A stretch of 64,000 nucleotides of DNA from Bartonella tribocorum CIP 105476 (GCF_000196435.1 NC_010161.1:434001-498000), one strand, 5' to 3'; shown: positions 54,156-63,187, counted from the stretch's first letter. Notes: generated by a model from the sequence alone, not told the origin. A program made the numbers and translations.

Positions 54156-54198
54156 TGTTTCATGTAACGTATAACATAGAAAAAAGTTACATGAAACA
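54156..54198 (-). promoter_or_regulatory. Operator of the minus-strand MazEF module
   Basis: TGTTTCATGTAAC (54156-54168) and GTTACATGAAACA (54186-54198) are perfect 13-base inverted repeats separated by 17 AT-rich bases, 16 bases upstream of the antitoxin start. They are expected to bind the antitoxin for autorepression. Confidence 0.75.
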
Positions 54199-54362
54199 AA
54201 ATTTTGAATAAATTCGCGAAATTCAATTTTTTATCCCGAAGGCTATAAAACATAATGTTATATGTTAATAATCAATAATATATTATTGAAATAATTGAAA
54301 AAACAATAAAACTCTGCTAAGATTTTCACATATTTAAATACGAACTTAAGGTAACAAAAAAC

Positions 54363-54809
54363 ATGCTGAATAAAGTGATGTTAATTGGCTATTTAGGGGA
54401 TGATCCCGAAAGCAAAACGATGACTTCTGGAGCAGAAATAGTCAATTTTCGTATGGCAACTTCTGAAAGCTATACAGACAAGGCAACCAATAAGAAAGTA
54501 GGCAAAACAGAATGGCACTCCGTAGTGGTTTTTAATCCACATTTGGCAAAAATTGCTCTTCAGTATCTCAGTAAAGGTTCAAAGGTTTACATAGAAGGCA
54601 AATTACAAACCCGTAAATGGCAAGATAAAAACGGTCATGATTGTTACACAACAGAGATTATCTTGTCACAATATAAAGGCGAGTTGCATTTGCTTGATGC
54701 AAAGAAAGAGCAATCTACGTCCTCTTCGTCTGTCACTTCTCAAAGTTATGCTATCGCTTCAGGTGCTGATGATTATGGCACAGCTCTTAATGATAGCATG
54801 CCATTTTGA
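54363..54809 (+). CDS. ssb: Single-stranded DNA-binding protein
   Basis: A 148-residue SSB: MLNKVMLIGYLGDDPESKT, ATNKKVGKTEWHSVVVF, YLSKGSKVYIEGKLQTRKWQ form the OB fold. A Ser-rich linker ends in the acidic tip DDYGTALNDSMPF, the usual partner-binding tail. Prophage copy, likely used with the ERF/YqaJ recombination genes. Confidence 0.95.
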   Translation: MLNKVMLIGYLGDDPESKTMTSGAEIVNFRMATSESYTDKATNKKVGKTEWHSVVVFNPHLAKIALQYLSKGSKVYIEGKLQTRKWQDKNGHDCYTTEIILSQYKGELHLLDAKKEQSTSSSSVTSQSYAIASGADDYGTALNDSMPF

Positions 54810-54862
54810 TTAAAAAATAGAGCAAAAATAAGAATGTGGATTTCCACAGATACGGGGGATGT

Positions 54863-55363
54863 ATGAGAAAGAAAGATGCCTACATTTCACAAGCGAAAAT
54901 ATGTCAAGATTCTGTTAATCAATTGGCAATTGAAATACGTGCAAAACGCTTTGGTTTGACTATTGAAGAGGCTAAAAATCCGCTTGCTGGGTCTTATGTT
55001 GGGCGGCTATGTTTGCAAGGCGTGCTTACTCAAGATCAGTATGATGCTGCGCAAAAATATCTTGAAGTGAGAAATGATTATTCGTGTGCAAAAGGTTTGC
55101 CAAGCGCTGTTTATGATGAAATGCCATCATCTTCTGATGACAAAGCAAGAGAGAAGTGGGTTGAACGTGCAACAGAACAGTTTTCTAGCATGCAAGAGGT
55201 AATCAAAGAAACACAATGCCTCTATAAACAGTATAATTTTTATGCAGCTCTACAATATCTTGTTAGTGAAGATCAAACGTTGCCATATCTTATAAATTCA
55301 TTGCAGATTGCTCTGAATGCGCTTCATAGACATTTTACGCAAAAGCGCAAAAAAGACTATTGA
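54863..55363 (+). CDS. Prophage protein, function unknown
   Basis: A 166-residue helical protein beginning MRKKDAYISQAKICQDS; the start at 54863 follows GGGGG. It contains LAIEIRAKRFGLTIEEAKNPLAGSYVG, split as two helices, and ends in LPYLINSLQIALNALHRHF. Proteins of this type are common beside phage packaging or replication genes, but I cannot name it. A degraded copy of its C-terminus lies at 56001-56138, beyond the PemIK module. Confidence 0.7.
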   Translation: MRKKDAYISQAKICQDSVNQLAIEIRAKRFGLTIEEAKNPLAGSYVGRLCLQGVLTQDQYDAAQKYLEVRNDYSCAKGLPSAVYDEMPSSSDDKAREKWVERATEQFSSMQEVIKETQCLYKQYNFYAALQYLVSEDQTLPYLINSLQIALNALHRHFTQKRKKDY

Positions 55364-55378
55364 ATAGTAGGCTTTAGA

Positions 55379-55400
55379 GTGTTATATTTTTATATAATAC
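55379..55400 (+). promoter_or_regulatory. Inverted repeat upstream of PemIK
   Basis: GTGTTATAT-TTTT-ATATAATAC forms a near-perfect inverted repeat (one mismatch), 15 bases before the antitoxin start, with AAGGGAG between. It probably combines the -10 region and the antitoxin operator. Confidence 0.6.
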
Positions 55401-55415
55401 TGAAGGGAGCGTTTT

Positions 55416-55673
55416 ATGCACACAACAAAATTACGTAAAGTTGGAGGATCAGTGATGCTCTCCATCCCACCTGCATTGCTTGATGTTCTTCACTTGACTG
55501 AAAATAGCGAAGTTGGTTTGGCTATTGATAATGGTCGTCTTGTCGTGGGACCATCAGTCCAGCCGCGATACACGATGGCTGAGTTATTAGCTGCCTCCGA
55601 TTATTCGCAACCACAATCACCTGAAGACCGTGAGTGGGTTGATTCCTCTGCTGTAGGGGGCGAGCTTATATGA
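55416..55673 (+). CDS. PemI/MazE-type AbrB-fold antitoxin
   Basis: An 85-residue antitoxin with the SpoVT-AbrB fold: TTKLRKVGGSVMLSIPPALLD and LDVLHLTENSEVGLAIDNGRLVVGPS, shown as two overlapping pieces. The toxin-binding tail follows (YTMAELLAASDYSQPQSPED). Four-base overlap with the toxin. AAGGGAGC precedes the start. Confidence 0.92.
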   Translation: MHTTKLRKVGGSVMLSIPPALLDVLHLTENSEVGLAIDNGRLVVGPSVQPRYTMAELLAASDYSQPQSPEDREWVDSSAVGGELI

Positions 55674-55996
55674 GGCGTGGTGATATCTATATGGTAGATT
55701 TGGAACCAATCCAAGGACGAGAGCAGCGTGGGTATCGTCCTGTCGTCATTGTTTCTCCTGATGATTTTAATCAAGCAACAGGTTTACCAGTTATTTTGCC
55801 GATCACAAGCGGTGGAAATTTTGTTCGCCGTATTGGATTTGCAGTGCCGCTTACGGGTACAAGAACGAGGGGTGTTATTCGTTGCGATCAGCCTCGTGTT
55901 CTCGATTTGGTGGTGCGCAATGGGCGTAAAGTAGAAAGTTTGCCAACAGTTATTATGAATGAAGTATTAGCGAAGGTTGTCACGATCTTTAGTTGA
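55670..55996 (+). CDS. PemK/MazF mRNA interferase toxin
   Basis: A 108-residue PemK toxin: MRRGDIYMVDLEPIQGREQRG, with the family signature EQRGYRPVVIVSPDDFN and later IRCDQPRVLDLVVRNGRK. RNA-cleaving ribonuclease neutralised by the upstream gene. More typical of chromosomal ChpAB/PemK than the minus-strand MazF at 53593; the two modules are not close paralogs. Confidence 0.93.
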   Translation: MRRGDIYMVDLEPIQGREQRGYRPVVIVSPDDFNQATGLPVILPITSGGNFVRRIGFAVPLTGTRTRGVIRCDQPRVLDLVVRNGRKVESLPTVIMNEVLAKVVTIFS

Positions 55997-56000
55997 TCAA

Positions 56001-56138
56001 TTATATGTAGGATCCAGTCTTTCAGATAAGATATTACCACATCTTGTAAGTTCATTACGGATTGTTCTAAATGCTCTACAGAAATATTTTGACAAAAAAC
56101 TAAATGGTAGATGTTTTATGTTGTTTCTTTCGCTTTGA
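56001..56138 (+). pseudogene. C-terminal remnant of the 54863-55363 gene
   Basis: The frame reads SDKILPHLVSSLRIVLNALQ, aligning with DQTLPYLINSLQIALNALH of the gene at 54863. No start or N-terminus is present. The PemIK module lies between the full gene and this remnant. Confidence 0.68.
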
Positions 56139-56164
56139 CGTGAAACGTTTTTCTGTACAATTCG

Positions 56165-56190
56165 TTGTATTTGTATTACAATGAATACAA
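56165..56190 (+). promoter_or_regulatory. Operator of the RelBE module
   Basis: TTGTATT and AATACAA are perfect seven-base inverted repeats, separated by 12 bases (56165-56171 and 56184-56190), 16 bases before the antitoxin start. Typical site for autorepression by a ribbon-helix-helix antitoxin. Confidence 0.65.
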
Positions 56191-56206
56191 AGATGAGGAC
56201 TGCGTT

Positions 56207-56434
56207 ATGACGATATCTATTCGGTTGCCAAGTGATCTCGAAACACGTTTGAATAATTTAGCTGCTAAGACAGGACGTACAAAGTCTTTTTATTTACGCG
56301 AGATTATTGAACGTGGAATAGAGGAAGCGGAGGATTATTATTTAGCTTCACAAGTAAGAGAGCGCGTTCGAAGGGGAGAGGGTACTTTTTATAGCTCTGA
56401 AGAGGTGAGGAAAGAGCTTGGCTTGGACGATTAG
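56207..56434 (+). CDS. Ribbon-helix-helix (RelB/DinJ-like) antitoxin
   Basis: A 75-residue antitoxin: MTISIRLPSDLETRLNNLA gives the RHH strand and helix, TGRTKSFYLREIIERGIEE the rest of the domain, and an acidic C-terminus EEVRKELGLDD binds the toxin. The start at 56207 follows GAGGA. It overlaps the toxin gene by 17 bases. Confidence 0.9.
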   Translation: MTISIRLPSDLETRLNNLAAKTGRTKSFYLREIIERGIEEAEDYYLASQVRERVRRGEGTFYSSEEVRKELGLDD

Positions 56435-56687
56435 ATATGAAAAAAAAGCTCTTAGTTTTTTAAAAAAATGCGATAAAAAAGAAGCACGGAGGATTGTTGA
56501 TTTTTTAGATCAACACGTTGCTCCTCTTGAAGATGTGCGTGTAATAGGTAAGCCCTTAAAAGGACAATTATCAGGTTTATGGAGATATCGTGTAGGAGAT
56601 TACAGGATACTTTGTGAACTCTATGATAAGAAGCTTGTCGTATTAGTTTTGGCTGTTGGACATAGAAAAAATATATATAAAGGTTAA
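56418..56687 (+). CDS. RelE/ParE-family toxin
   Basis: An 89-residue RelE-type ribosome-dependent RNase. It begins at TTG 56418 (AWTIRYEKKALSFLKKCDKK) inside the antitoxin gene. Family motifs are KPLKGQLSGLWRYRVGDYRI and VLAVGHRKNIY, with the catalytic Arg and Tyr/His region visible. Non-ATG start and overlap keep its level below the antitoxin. Confidence 0.92.
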   Translation: MAWTIRYEKKALSFLKKCDKKEARRIVDFLDQHVAPLEDVRVIGKPLKGQLSGLWRYRVGDYRILCELYDKKLVVLVLAVGHRKNIYKG

Positions 56688-56716
56688 GGTAAATCTTTTA
56701 TAAAATATTTTGATTT

Positions 56717-57163
56717 TCAATCAAGGATTAAAAGGAGTAATACCGCGCAACTAATTAGAGCTGTTGTTAATAAAAAGAAATAAGCAGGAATTTTCAATTT
56801 AAAACGCCAAAGTAAGTTAATGATTATGGACATTATACTAACAAATATGAATATTCCTATTATAATGATAAATATAATGATGAAATGATCAAATGTTATA
56901 TGTCGTTGAGGTTTTTCATAATCAGAAACAGTGGAAAATGAAATGTTATATTGATTAATTCCACTATCTGAAAAAATCTTTTTTGGATGCTGTTCTGCCT
57001 CGTACTGCTTTTGTAAAACTTTAATTCTTTCATATAAGCTTTGATAAATATTAGCAGACTGATAATGAGTAGGGAGTTCACTATTGGCATAATCAGAAAG
57101 AAAAAGCCCACTGATTACTATGATTAATAAGTAACTTATTTTTTTTGCTGATAAATAATTCAT
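56717..57163 (-). CDS. Small membrane protein, unknown
   Basis: A 148-residue protein with an N-terminal hydrophobic segment (ISYLLIIVISGLFLSDYANS, signal or anchor) and two hydrophobic C-terminal segments near 88-112 and 122-147. The middle is polar with YQSLYERIKVLQKQYEAEQ. Not recognised. First of three adjacent minus-strand membrane genes, of which this is the last in transcription order. Confidence 0.6.
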   Translation of the reverse strand: MNYLSAKKISYLLIIVISGLFLSDYANSELPTHYQSANIYQSLYERIKVLQKQYEAEQHPKKIFSDSGINQYNISFSTVSDYEKPQRHITFDHFIIIFIIIIGIFIFVSIMSIIINLLWRFKLKIPAYFFLLTTALISCAVLLLLILD

Positions 57164-57235
57164 TGTTTCTTTTATGGTTGGAGTTTAAGTATATATTAAA
57201 GATTAAGGAAAAATGCTTAGTAAATATTTTGACTG

Positions 57236-57679
57236 TTAGACAATTTTCCAAATAAATTTGATCAATGCTATAAACGCTACGATCCCTACAATTTCATCTA
57301 AATTTTCTATTATTATAGCAATAAAAATTGACACTCCTAAAAATGCTATTCCTAATACAGGATAAAATACAAAGGCTGCTGCCATAGCTGTATAGCATCC
57401 TGTTTGGAATTGGAGGGACAAGAGCTCATAAAATGCGCTGTCAATATTTTCATCTTTTAAACTTAGCTTTTCTTCTCTTGCACATGCACGTAGTATCAAA
57501 AAATACGATACAAATGCTACAAATATTGGTACAATTAATTTATCTTGTTGTTGATTGTCTAATCCGAAGGGATTAAAACCCAGTATCATAAAGCCAATTA
57601 TAGCAAAGAAGGGTAAAAACAAAATTAGTGTAAATGTCTTTTTAATTCTATATGAAACTTCTTTTTTGAAAAATAACAC
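57236..57679 (-). CDS. Small membrane protein, unknown
   Basis: A 147-residue protein with about four hydrophobic segments (near 13-35, 48-64, 85-125 and 128-145), for example FTLILFLPFFAIIGFMILGF. A short acidic loop EEKLSLKDENIDSAFYELL separates the halves. Integral inner-membrane protein of no recognised family. Confidence 0.6.
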   Translation of the reverse strand: MLFFKKEVSYRIKKTFTLILFLPFFAIIGFMILGFNPFGLDNQQQDKLIVPIFVAFVSYFLILRACAREEKLSLKDENIDSAFYELLSLQFQTGCYTAMAAAFVFYPVLGIAFLGVSIFIAIIIENLDEIVGIVAFIALIKFIWKIV

Positions 57680-57710
57680 TGAAATCCCCCCGGCTTTTAT
57701 GATTTTCTGA

Positions 57711-58073
57711 TCATATAATTGATTCGTTTAGAGGATACAATTGTGAGTGGGTGCTTGCTGCTAAAGACACTATATTTAGGCAATAAAATAAAAAATATAC
57801 AATATCGTGATTTTTTTGTTGACAGGATATGAAAAATAGTGTTTTATGGCGCTGCTGTACTGGTCGAATTGCGTCTAAAATTACAGCAGAGAATTCCTCG
57901 TCAACTCCTTTTATTAAATTGACATGATGATTTAGAGCCCTGCGTTTTGCGGTTTTTTTTGTTATTTGGAGAAAGTATTTTATGACAGCGAAAAATACAA
58001 AGCAGGCTCCACAATCCAAAAAAATGCCACCAAAGGCGTTCCCAATAAGAATACACATTATAAATAAAAACAC
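57711..58073 (-). CDS. Small membrane protein, unknown
   Basis: A 120-residue product from GTG 58073, or from the ATG at 58058 (MCILIGNAFGGIFLD). It has one or two hydrophobic stretches at the start, a basic segment KKTAKRRALNHHVNLIKG and a Cys-containing C-terminal half. Weakly supported as a gene; it follows the strand and spacing of the other two membrane genes. Confidence 0.45.
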   Translation of the reverse strand: MFLFIMCILIGNAFGGIFLDCGACFVFFAVIKYFLQITKKTAKRRALNHHVNLIKGVDEEFSAVILDAIRPVQQRHKTLFFISCQQKNHDIVYFLFYCLNIVSLAASTHSQLYPLNESII

Positions 58074-59727
58074 AATAAAGTCAATATGTTGAGTGTAATT
58101 ATTTTATATGAATCCACTTAGGAATCCATCCTTTTATACGTGATTCATTTGACTATTTTTTATATAAGATTGCCATGTATGAATAGATCATAAAAAGCAA
58201 ATCATGATGCAAATATTATAACGCATGTAAACGTTCAAATGAAATGAAAAGCAGTTATCACTCATAACAGTTTATAAATTTTATGATACGTTTTTATCAC
58301 AGCACAAATCACATTGTTTAAAATTTAATCGTTTGGAATTATCGATAACATATGTTTTAAAGATTACTTCTTATTTTAAAGATTGGATTGTTAATCGCAT
58401 AAAATAACAAATTAACGTTCGCCAAAATTGGCGAGCGCAAAATCTAAAGAGTGTTATAGCAATATTAGATCATTCTATAAGAGGGTAATCGTTTGAAACT
58501 GTTATAAGGTAAATTGTATCAAAAGATACGCATTTATAGAAAATAGAGATCATATAATTTTTCCCAAAATTGGGAGAAACCATTTAAAATGGCATTAAAG
58601 AAATTAACTGTTTGAAACTGTCATAAGCTTATAGGTTTAATTTATAAAGATTGCATAAAAGGATTAAGGACAAGATCGCTTTTAAAATGCTGTCTAAAAG
58701 TTTAGAAAACGATAGGCAGGCATTATACAGACCCTATCATCACAACAGTATGAAATTCAAAACGTTATATCTTATGAAATGAAAAGCCTTTTAATGAATA
58801 TAGTGCATAGCTAGTTTTGAAGAACGGAACTGTTCGCTTCCATAAAAAAATGGAGGCGCATAATGCCATAGCAGTAAAAGACTATTTTACCTTAAACATG
58901 ATACTAAAAAACATTTTAAAAGTTATAGTTTAAAAATACGAAACCAAATGAGGTCTCCTCAAATTTGAGGGCATCTCTTTAGACAAAGATAAGCAGGTAA
59001 AATTCAAAATCGTTATAACATCACAAGGCATAGGATTTACTTAATTTTGAGTCAAAAGCGACATTGTTTAAAGAATGCTCTATTCTAAAGATAACGAGCT
59101 CGAATTTGAGCTAGTTGATTTTGCCAACTCAAAATTGAGCCAGCTTATTTGTAAAAAGTTACATTTAATGAAAAGTGAAAATACGCTTATGAGAGCCTTT
59201 CTAAATGAACTTTTAAACGTTTGAAACTAATGTTTATAACAGTTTTTAAAGCCTTGCGTTTGATAAAAGCGGTTTTATTTGTTTTATGAGATCTTTTTTT
59301 AAAAGCCAACGTTTGCAAATGTAAAAAGAACGTTTTTAAAAAAGACATTAGTCTAATAGGCATTTGCTTTTGATTGTATTGAAATGAATCTAAAAAGCGT
59401 TTTGATTTTATACAATGCGTTATTTGAATTTACTCAATTTTAAAGTCAGTATATTGAAACGTTTTAAAAGAAGCATTGTGATCATGGGCTTTGTTTTAAA
59501 TGACCACCTCACAAATGAGGGCGTTATGATTGATACGTTTGAGATTAACAAAAAGCGTTTATAGGCTCTCTCATTCAAAAGAGTGATTAAAGATCATACG
59601 CATTATTTACATTCCTTTTGATAAGTTTTCATATTTTTAATAGAGCACTTGTAATATAATACGTTTTGTATATATGTACTCATTACTCCATTATGAGTAA
59701 TTAATTTTAATCATAAGAATCATTCTT
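58074..59727. other. AT-rich gene-free region with short palindromes
   Basis: I see no gene in 1.65 kb. It contains short palindromes centred on CAAAATTG or CAAATTTG: 58419-58434, 58562-58575, 58957-58970, 59097-59112, 59128-59139 and 59507-59520. It also has a direct repeat GTTTGAAACTGTTATAAG (58491) and GTTTGAAACTGTCATAAG (58610). These could be protein-binding sites, remnants of an origin or small hairpins. Confidence 0.6.
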
Positions 59728-59762
59728 AGAAAGCCGCGTCATATCAGTTGGCACGGCTTTCT
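59728..59762. terminator. Hairpin terminator
   Basis: AGAAAGCCG (59728-59736) pairs with CGGCTTTCT (59754-59762), followed by TTTTA on the plus strand. It lies 64 bases past the stop of the minus-strand hexapeptide gene and can also end that transcript. Confidence 0.7.
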
Positions 59763-59825
59763 TTTATGAATTCTCTCTTTTATGATGGGGTTATAACCAT
59801 CAAGAAGGCGCTCCCATACCTATTT

Positions 59826-60379
59826 TTATTCTGTTTTATCAATAATCTTAACGACATTATCGCTTTGATAAACCTCACAAGAGCCCCCCACGCGCGCATT
59901 GCCATAGACCTTGCCATAAATCTTTGCACGACCATTAATCACAGCATAATTATAAATTTTCGCATGGCTATAAATGCAAGCAGAGCCACAAACCCTAGCA
60001 TGACCATAGACGCGTGCATAACTAAAAACCGTAGCATCATAAGAAACATGCGCATGGTCATAAATATGAGCATCAGCAAGAACGCGGGCAGCACCACTCA
60101 CATGAGCATTGCCATAGACATGCCCACGCACCTGAGAAAGATGGCGTACTTTAGCATGATCAGAAACGACGGCATTGCAAAAAACAGTAGCATCATCATA
60201 GACCCAGCAATTGCCATCATGAGATAGGTTAGTTTCATCTTCAATAAAGCCGCCTAAATCACCAGCCTTCACATCATCAAAATCTCTTAAAGCCCGAATA
60301 CGATAAAGGTTTGTAATTTGCTTAGTAAGTCTATCTTTAATCTGTTTGATTTCACTAGTTAATTCATATTTTTACACAT
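59826..60379 (-). pseudogene. Hexapeptide-repeat protein 5, frameshifted start
   Basis: The body encodes the family block YRIRALRDFDDVKAGDLGGFIE, NLSHDGNCWV and hexapeptide units (AHIYDHAHVSYDATVFSYARV), ending VVKIIDKTE. The natural start would be ATG 60377-60379 followed by TGT and a run of A; this run has five A where six would give KKYELTSE in frame. As read, translation could begin only at GTG 60270-60272 inside the domain. Intact length would be about 183 residues. Confidence 0.75.
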
Positions 60380-60484
60380 AGAGATACCCTCACAATCTAA
60401 TGTGATAAACGTTTGATAAAATTTGAAATGGAAAATTGGCTTGGAAAGCAGGCGCCCCCACAACGCCCGCCGCTGCTTTATTGA

Positions 60485-61063
60485 TTAAACCCAGACAATT
60501 TCTAACTCGCCATAAGGAGAGAGACGTTCAATATAGGTTTTAACCTTAGTAGAGCCGCCGACATTTTCACGAATAACAGCAATGCCATGGATATGAGCAT
60601 TTTCAAAAATATGCACGTCATTTGCTATACGCGCGTTTTCATAAACCCTAGCATTGTCATAAATATAGGCATTATCATAAATAATAGCCTTGCCATACAC
60701 ATGAGCATTGCCATAGACACGGGAATTATCAGAAACAACGGCATTGCCATAAACATGCGCATTATCATAAATATAGCCAGCAGCGATAGCATTATCATAA
60801 ACGCGGGCATGACCATAGATATGACCACAAGCGACAGCCTTGCCAAAAACCCTTGCGTTTTCATAAACGTGAGCATTTTTAAACACAAGAGCATCATCAT
60901 AGACCCAGCAATTGCCATCATGAGAGAGGTTATCTTCCTTTTCGATAAAGCCCCCCAAGGCACCAGCTTTAACATCAGAAAAGTCTTTTAATGCTTGGAT
61001 ACGATAAAGGGTATGATTACCAAATACACGCGTTTCATTTGTGAGTGCAAACTTTTTTTGCAT
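60485..61063 (-). CDS. Hexapeptide-repeat beta-helix protein 6
   Basis: A 192-residue member of the family at 45037-47011: MQKKFALTNETRVFGN, YRIQALKDFSDVKAGALGGFIE, NLSHDGNCWV, then about 17 hexapeptide units (ARVYDNAIAAGYIYDNAHV) and a non-repeat end (YIERLSPYGELEIVWV). No signal peptide. The copies at 60-62 kb are in the same strand but 13 kb away from the first four, implying dispersal with phage DNA. Confidence 0.8.
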   Translation of the reverse strand: MQKKFALTNETRVFGNHTLYRIQALKDFSDVKAGALGGFIEKEDNLSHDGNCWVYDDALVFKNAHVYENARVFGKAVACGHIYGHARVYDNAIAAGYIYDNAHVYGNAVVSDNSRVYGNAHVYGKAIIYDNAYIYDNARVYENARIANDVHIFENAHIHGIAVIRENVGGSTKVKTYIERLSPYGELEIVWV

Positions 61064-61144
61064 AACACAATTCCTTTATAAAGAAGATTAAATTTTAGAA
61101 TGAGATTTTTAAAGAGGGGCGCCCCTGCCGCGCCCGCGCGTTAT

Positions 61145-61825
61145 TTACGCAGCATCATTTTCATATTCGCTGTCATTATCATCGTCATAATACCATTCAC
61201 AATCAGCATAATATTCATCACGATAATAATCATCTTCACTACCAAATTCTGGATATGCATCATCACAAATATCTTCATTAGCAGTTAGAGAGGCATTACT
61301 ATGAATATAAGAATTCCCTGAGATAAGAGCATCACAAACCACGGCATCATCACAAATATGAGCATGATCAGTGACGCGGGCGTTATCATAAATTTTAGCA
61401 TTACCTTCAATTACAACGGCATTGCTAACATGAGCATTGCCTGAAAGTTTAGCATTGTCCTTTAATGTTCTTCCTTCAAAAATAGCATTCCCATAAATTT
61501 GAGCATTGCCATAGACATCAACAAAAAAGCTTTTGATTTTCGCATTTCCGAAAACCCGTGCATTTTGAAAGACGCGTGCTTTATTATAAACCCAGCAATT
61601 ACCCTCATGAGAGAGATTCTCTTCACTTTCAATATAGCCACCTAAGTCCCCTTTTTTGACATCATCAAAATCTCTTAAAGCTCTAATTCGAGTTAAGAAA
61701 TGACCATCGATATATTCACCATCATCAATAAATTCGTATTTTTTTGCAGGCTCTTGTTTATTAACAGATGCGCTTTCATTTGAAATGTTAGAGAGAACGG
61801 AGGCGTTTTTTGATATATTTGTCAT
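61145..61825 (-). CDS. Hexapeptide-repeat beta-helix protein 7, acidic tail
   Basis: A 226-residue member starting MTNISKNASVLSNISN; an upstream in-frame start at 61891 is possible but poorly supported. It has an extra 30-residue N-terminus, then TRIRALRDFDDVKKGDLGGYIE, NLSHEGNCWV and the repeats (AKIYDNARVTDHAHICDDAVV), and ends in an unusual very acidic Tyr/Asp tail (DDYYRDEYYADCEWYYDDD). The tail suggests a binding role with a basic partner or DNA mimicry, which is speculative. Confidence 0.78.
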   Translation of the reverse strand: MTNISKNASVLSNISNESASVNKQEPAKKYEFIDDGEYIDGHFLTRIRALRDFDDVKKGDLGGYIESEENLSHEGNCWVYNKARVFQNARVFGNAKIKSFFVDVYGNAQIYGNAIFEGRTLKDNAKLSGNAHVSNAVVIEGNAKIYDNARVTDHAHICDDAVVCDALISGNSYIHSNASLTANEDICDDAYPEFGSEDDYYRDEYYADCEWYYDDDNDSEYENDAA

Positions 61826-63187
61826 ATTTAAAACCTGTTTGAATAATATTGTTATTGACAGCCCAGAAGGGCGCCGGGTGCTAACAAACACGGCAAACAG
61901 TCCGTCGTTACACTTTTCTCATAAAGAGTATTGTATGGTGTAACCACACCCGACATAATCATTATATGCTAATCATAACATAAAAGACAGTCAGTATTTT
62001 AAAAGATGGGAAAGATTGTTTCGTAATCTACCCGCTTGATGTTTAAGTGTTTCTATCACTTGAGTATTTATATAACAAAATACGTATTTATTGTCAAATG
62101 ATATTTTATCTTTTTTGATATTTTTTTAAATACGTTGTGTATTGATAATATCTTATGCTTATGAATTGCTTCTTTTATATTTATATATATTTAAAGCTAT
62201 ATTATGGGCTTTCTGAAACGATTGCGTTATATTTTGAATCTATACATTTATAATATTTAGAAACGCTCTCATAATGCGTATTTTTATCCTTATAACCTAT
62301 CTGTTTTTTCACTAAATGAATTTAAAATTTTTTGTGAATTTTGTTTATAACGCATTTGCAACTTAACAGCTTTTTATAGAGATGATTTTTTTATAACCAA
62401 TGCATTCTCTATAGCTGTTATCTTCTTTATAGCCACAGTGTTATTTTTCATTCTCATAAGAGAAACGATAAATAGGATATAGGATAATTACGATTTATAG
62501 ATTGTTATGAAAACATCTCAATAGAAACTGATAATTATAGAGATTAGCAAAATCCCTTTTAATAGGCTTTTGTTATTTTGATTAGTTCTTTTTAAAAGAT
62601 AAAATTATATTTTTAGTGAGTGATTAAAGCGTATCTTATGAAAAGCGTATGACCTTTTAAAACCTTCAAAAGATAGCTTATAACCCATAAGAGATGCTAT
62701 CAAGATCATTATGGTTATGAGTTTTGACGGGGTTTTGAGTTTTGAGGGTTGCTGCTATTATGTAAAAAAACGATAAAAATTAAAAACATTATATTTCAAT
62801 GTGTTAAGATTTTATAGACCTTAAAAAAACAACCCATATTGATAACACAACCTATAAATTCAACTAATAATATACGTTTTGAGGGGGGGGGTGACGATTT
62901 TTACACCTTCAAAACCTATAAGCAAAATGAATATATATATAACTCTCTTTAAACAAAGCTTTTGAAAACAATAAAGCTATCATTTTAGATTACGATATAA
63001 CCTCTTAAAGGCAATCCAAATGAGAGTATCTAAAAGTGCAAGTTTCTTCTTTTTAGAATAACGCATGATAAATTATCCTTTTAAAGATTGTATCTAATCA
63101 ACTTAACAAAAGAGGTATAGATTATGGTTATAAGCTCTATACCCCTTATGCGTTTATCATACCCATTATGTGAGCATGCTTTATAAG
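61826..63187. other. AT-rich gene-free region
   Basis: No gene is seen in 1.36 kb. A nine-G run lies at 62883-62891 (the longest in the window), near CCTTCAAAACC words also found upstream of the fhaC genes. The last bases before 63187 match bases 1-13 of the window, so the direct repeat includes the region just after the type ISP stop codon. Confidence 0.6.
62883..62891. repeat. Poly-G tract (9 G)
   Basis: Nine consecutive G in an AT-rich gene-free stretch, 300 bases past the type ISP stop. No adjacent start codon or promoter; it resembles the tracts before both fhaC genes. Confidence 0.5.

Noticed and set aside
59748..60227. 159-residue plus-strand open frame
   Set aside because: Antisense to the hexapeptide-repeat gene; its repetitive INxxI pattern mirrors those repeats.
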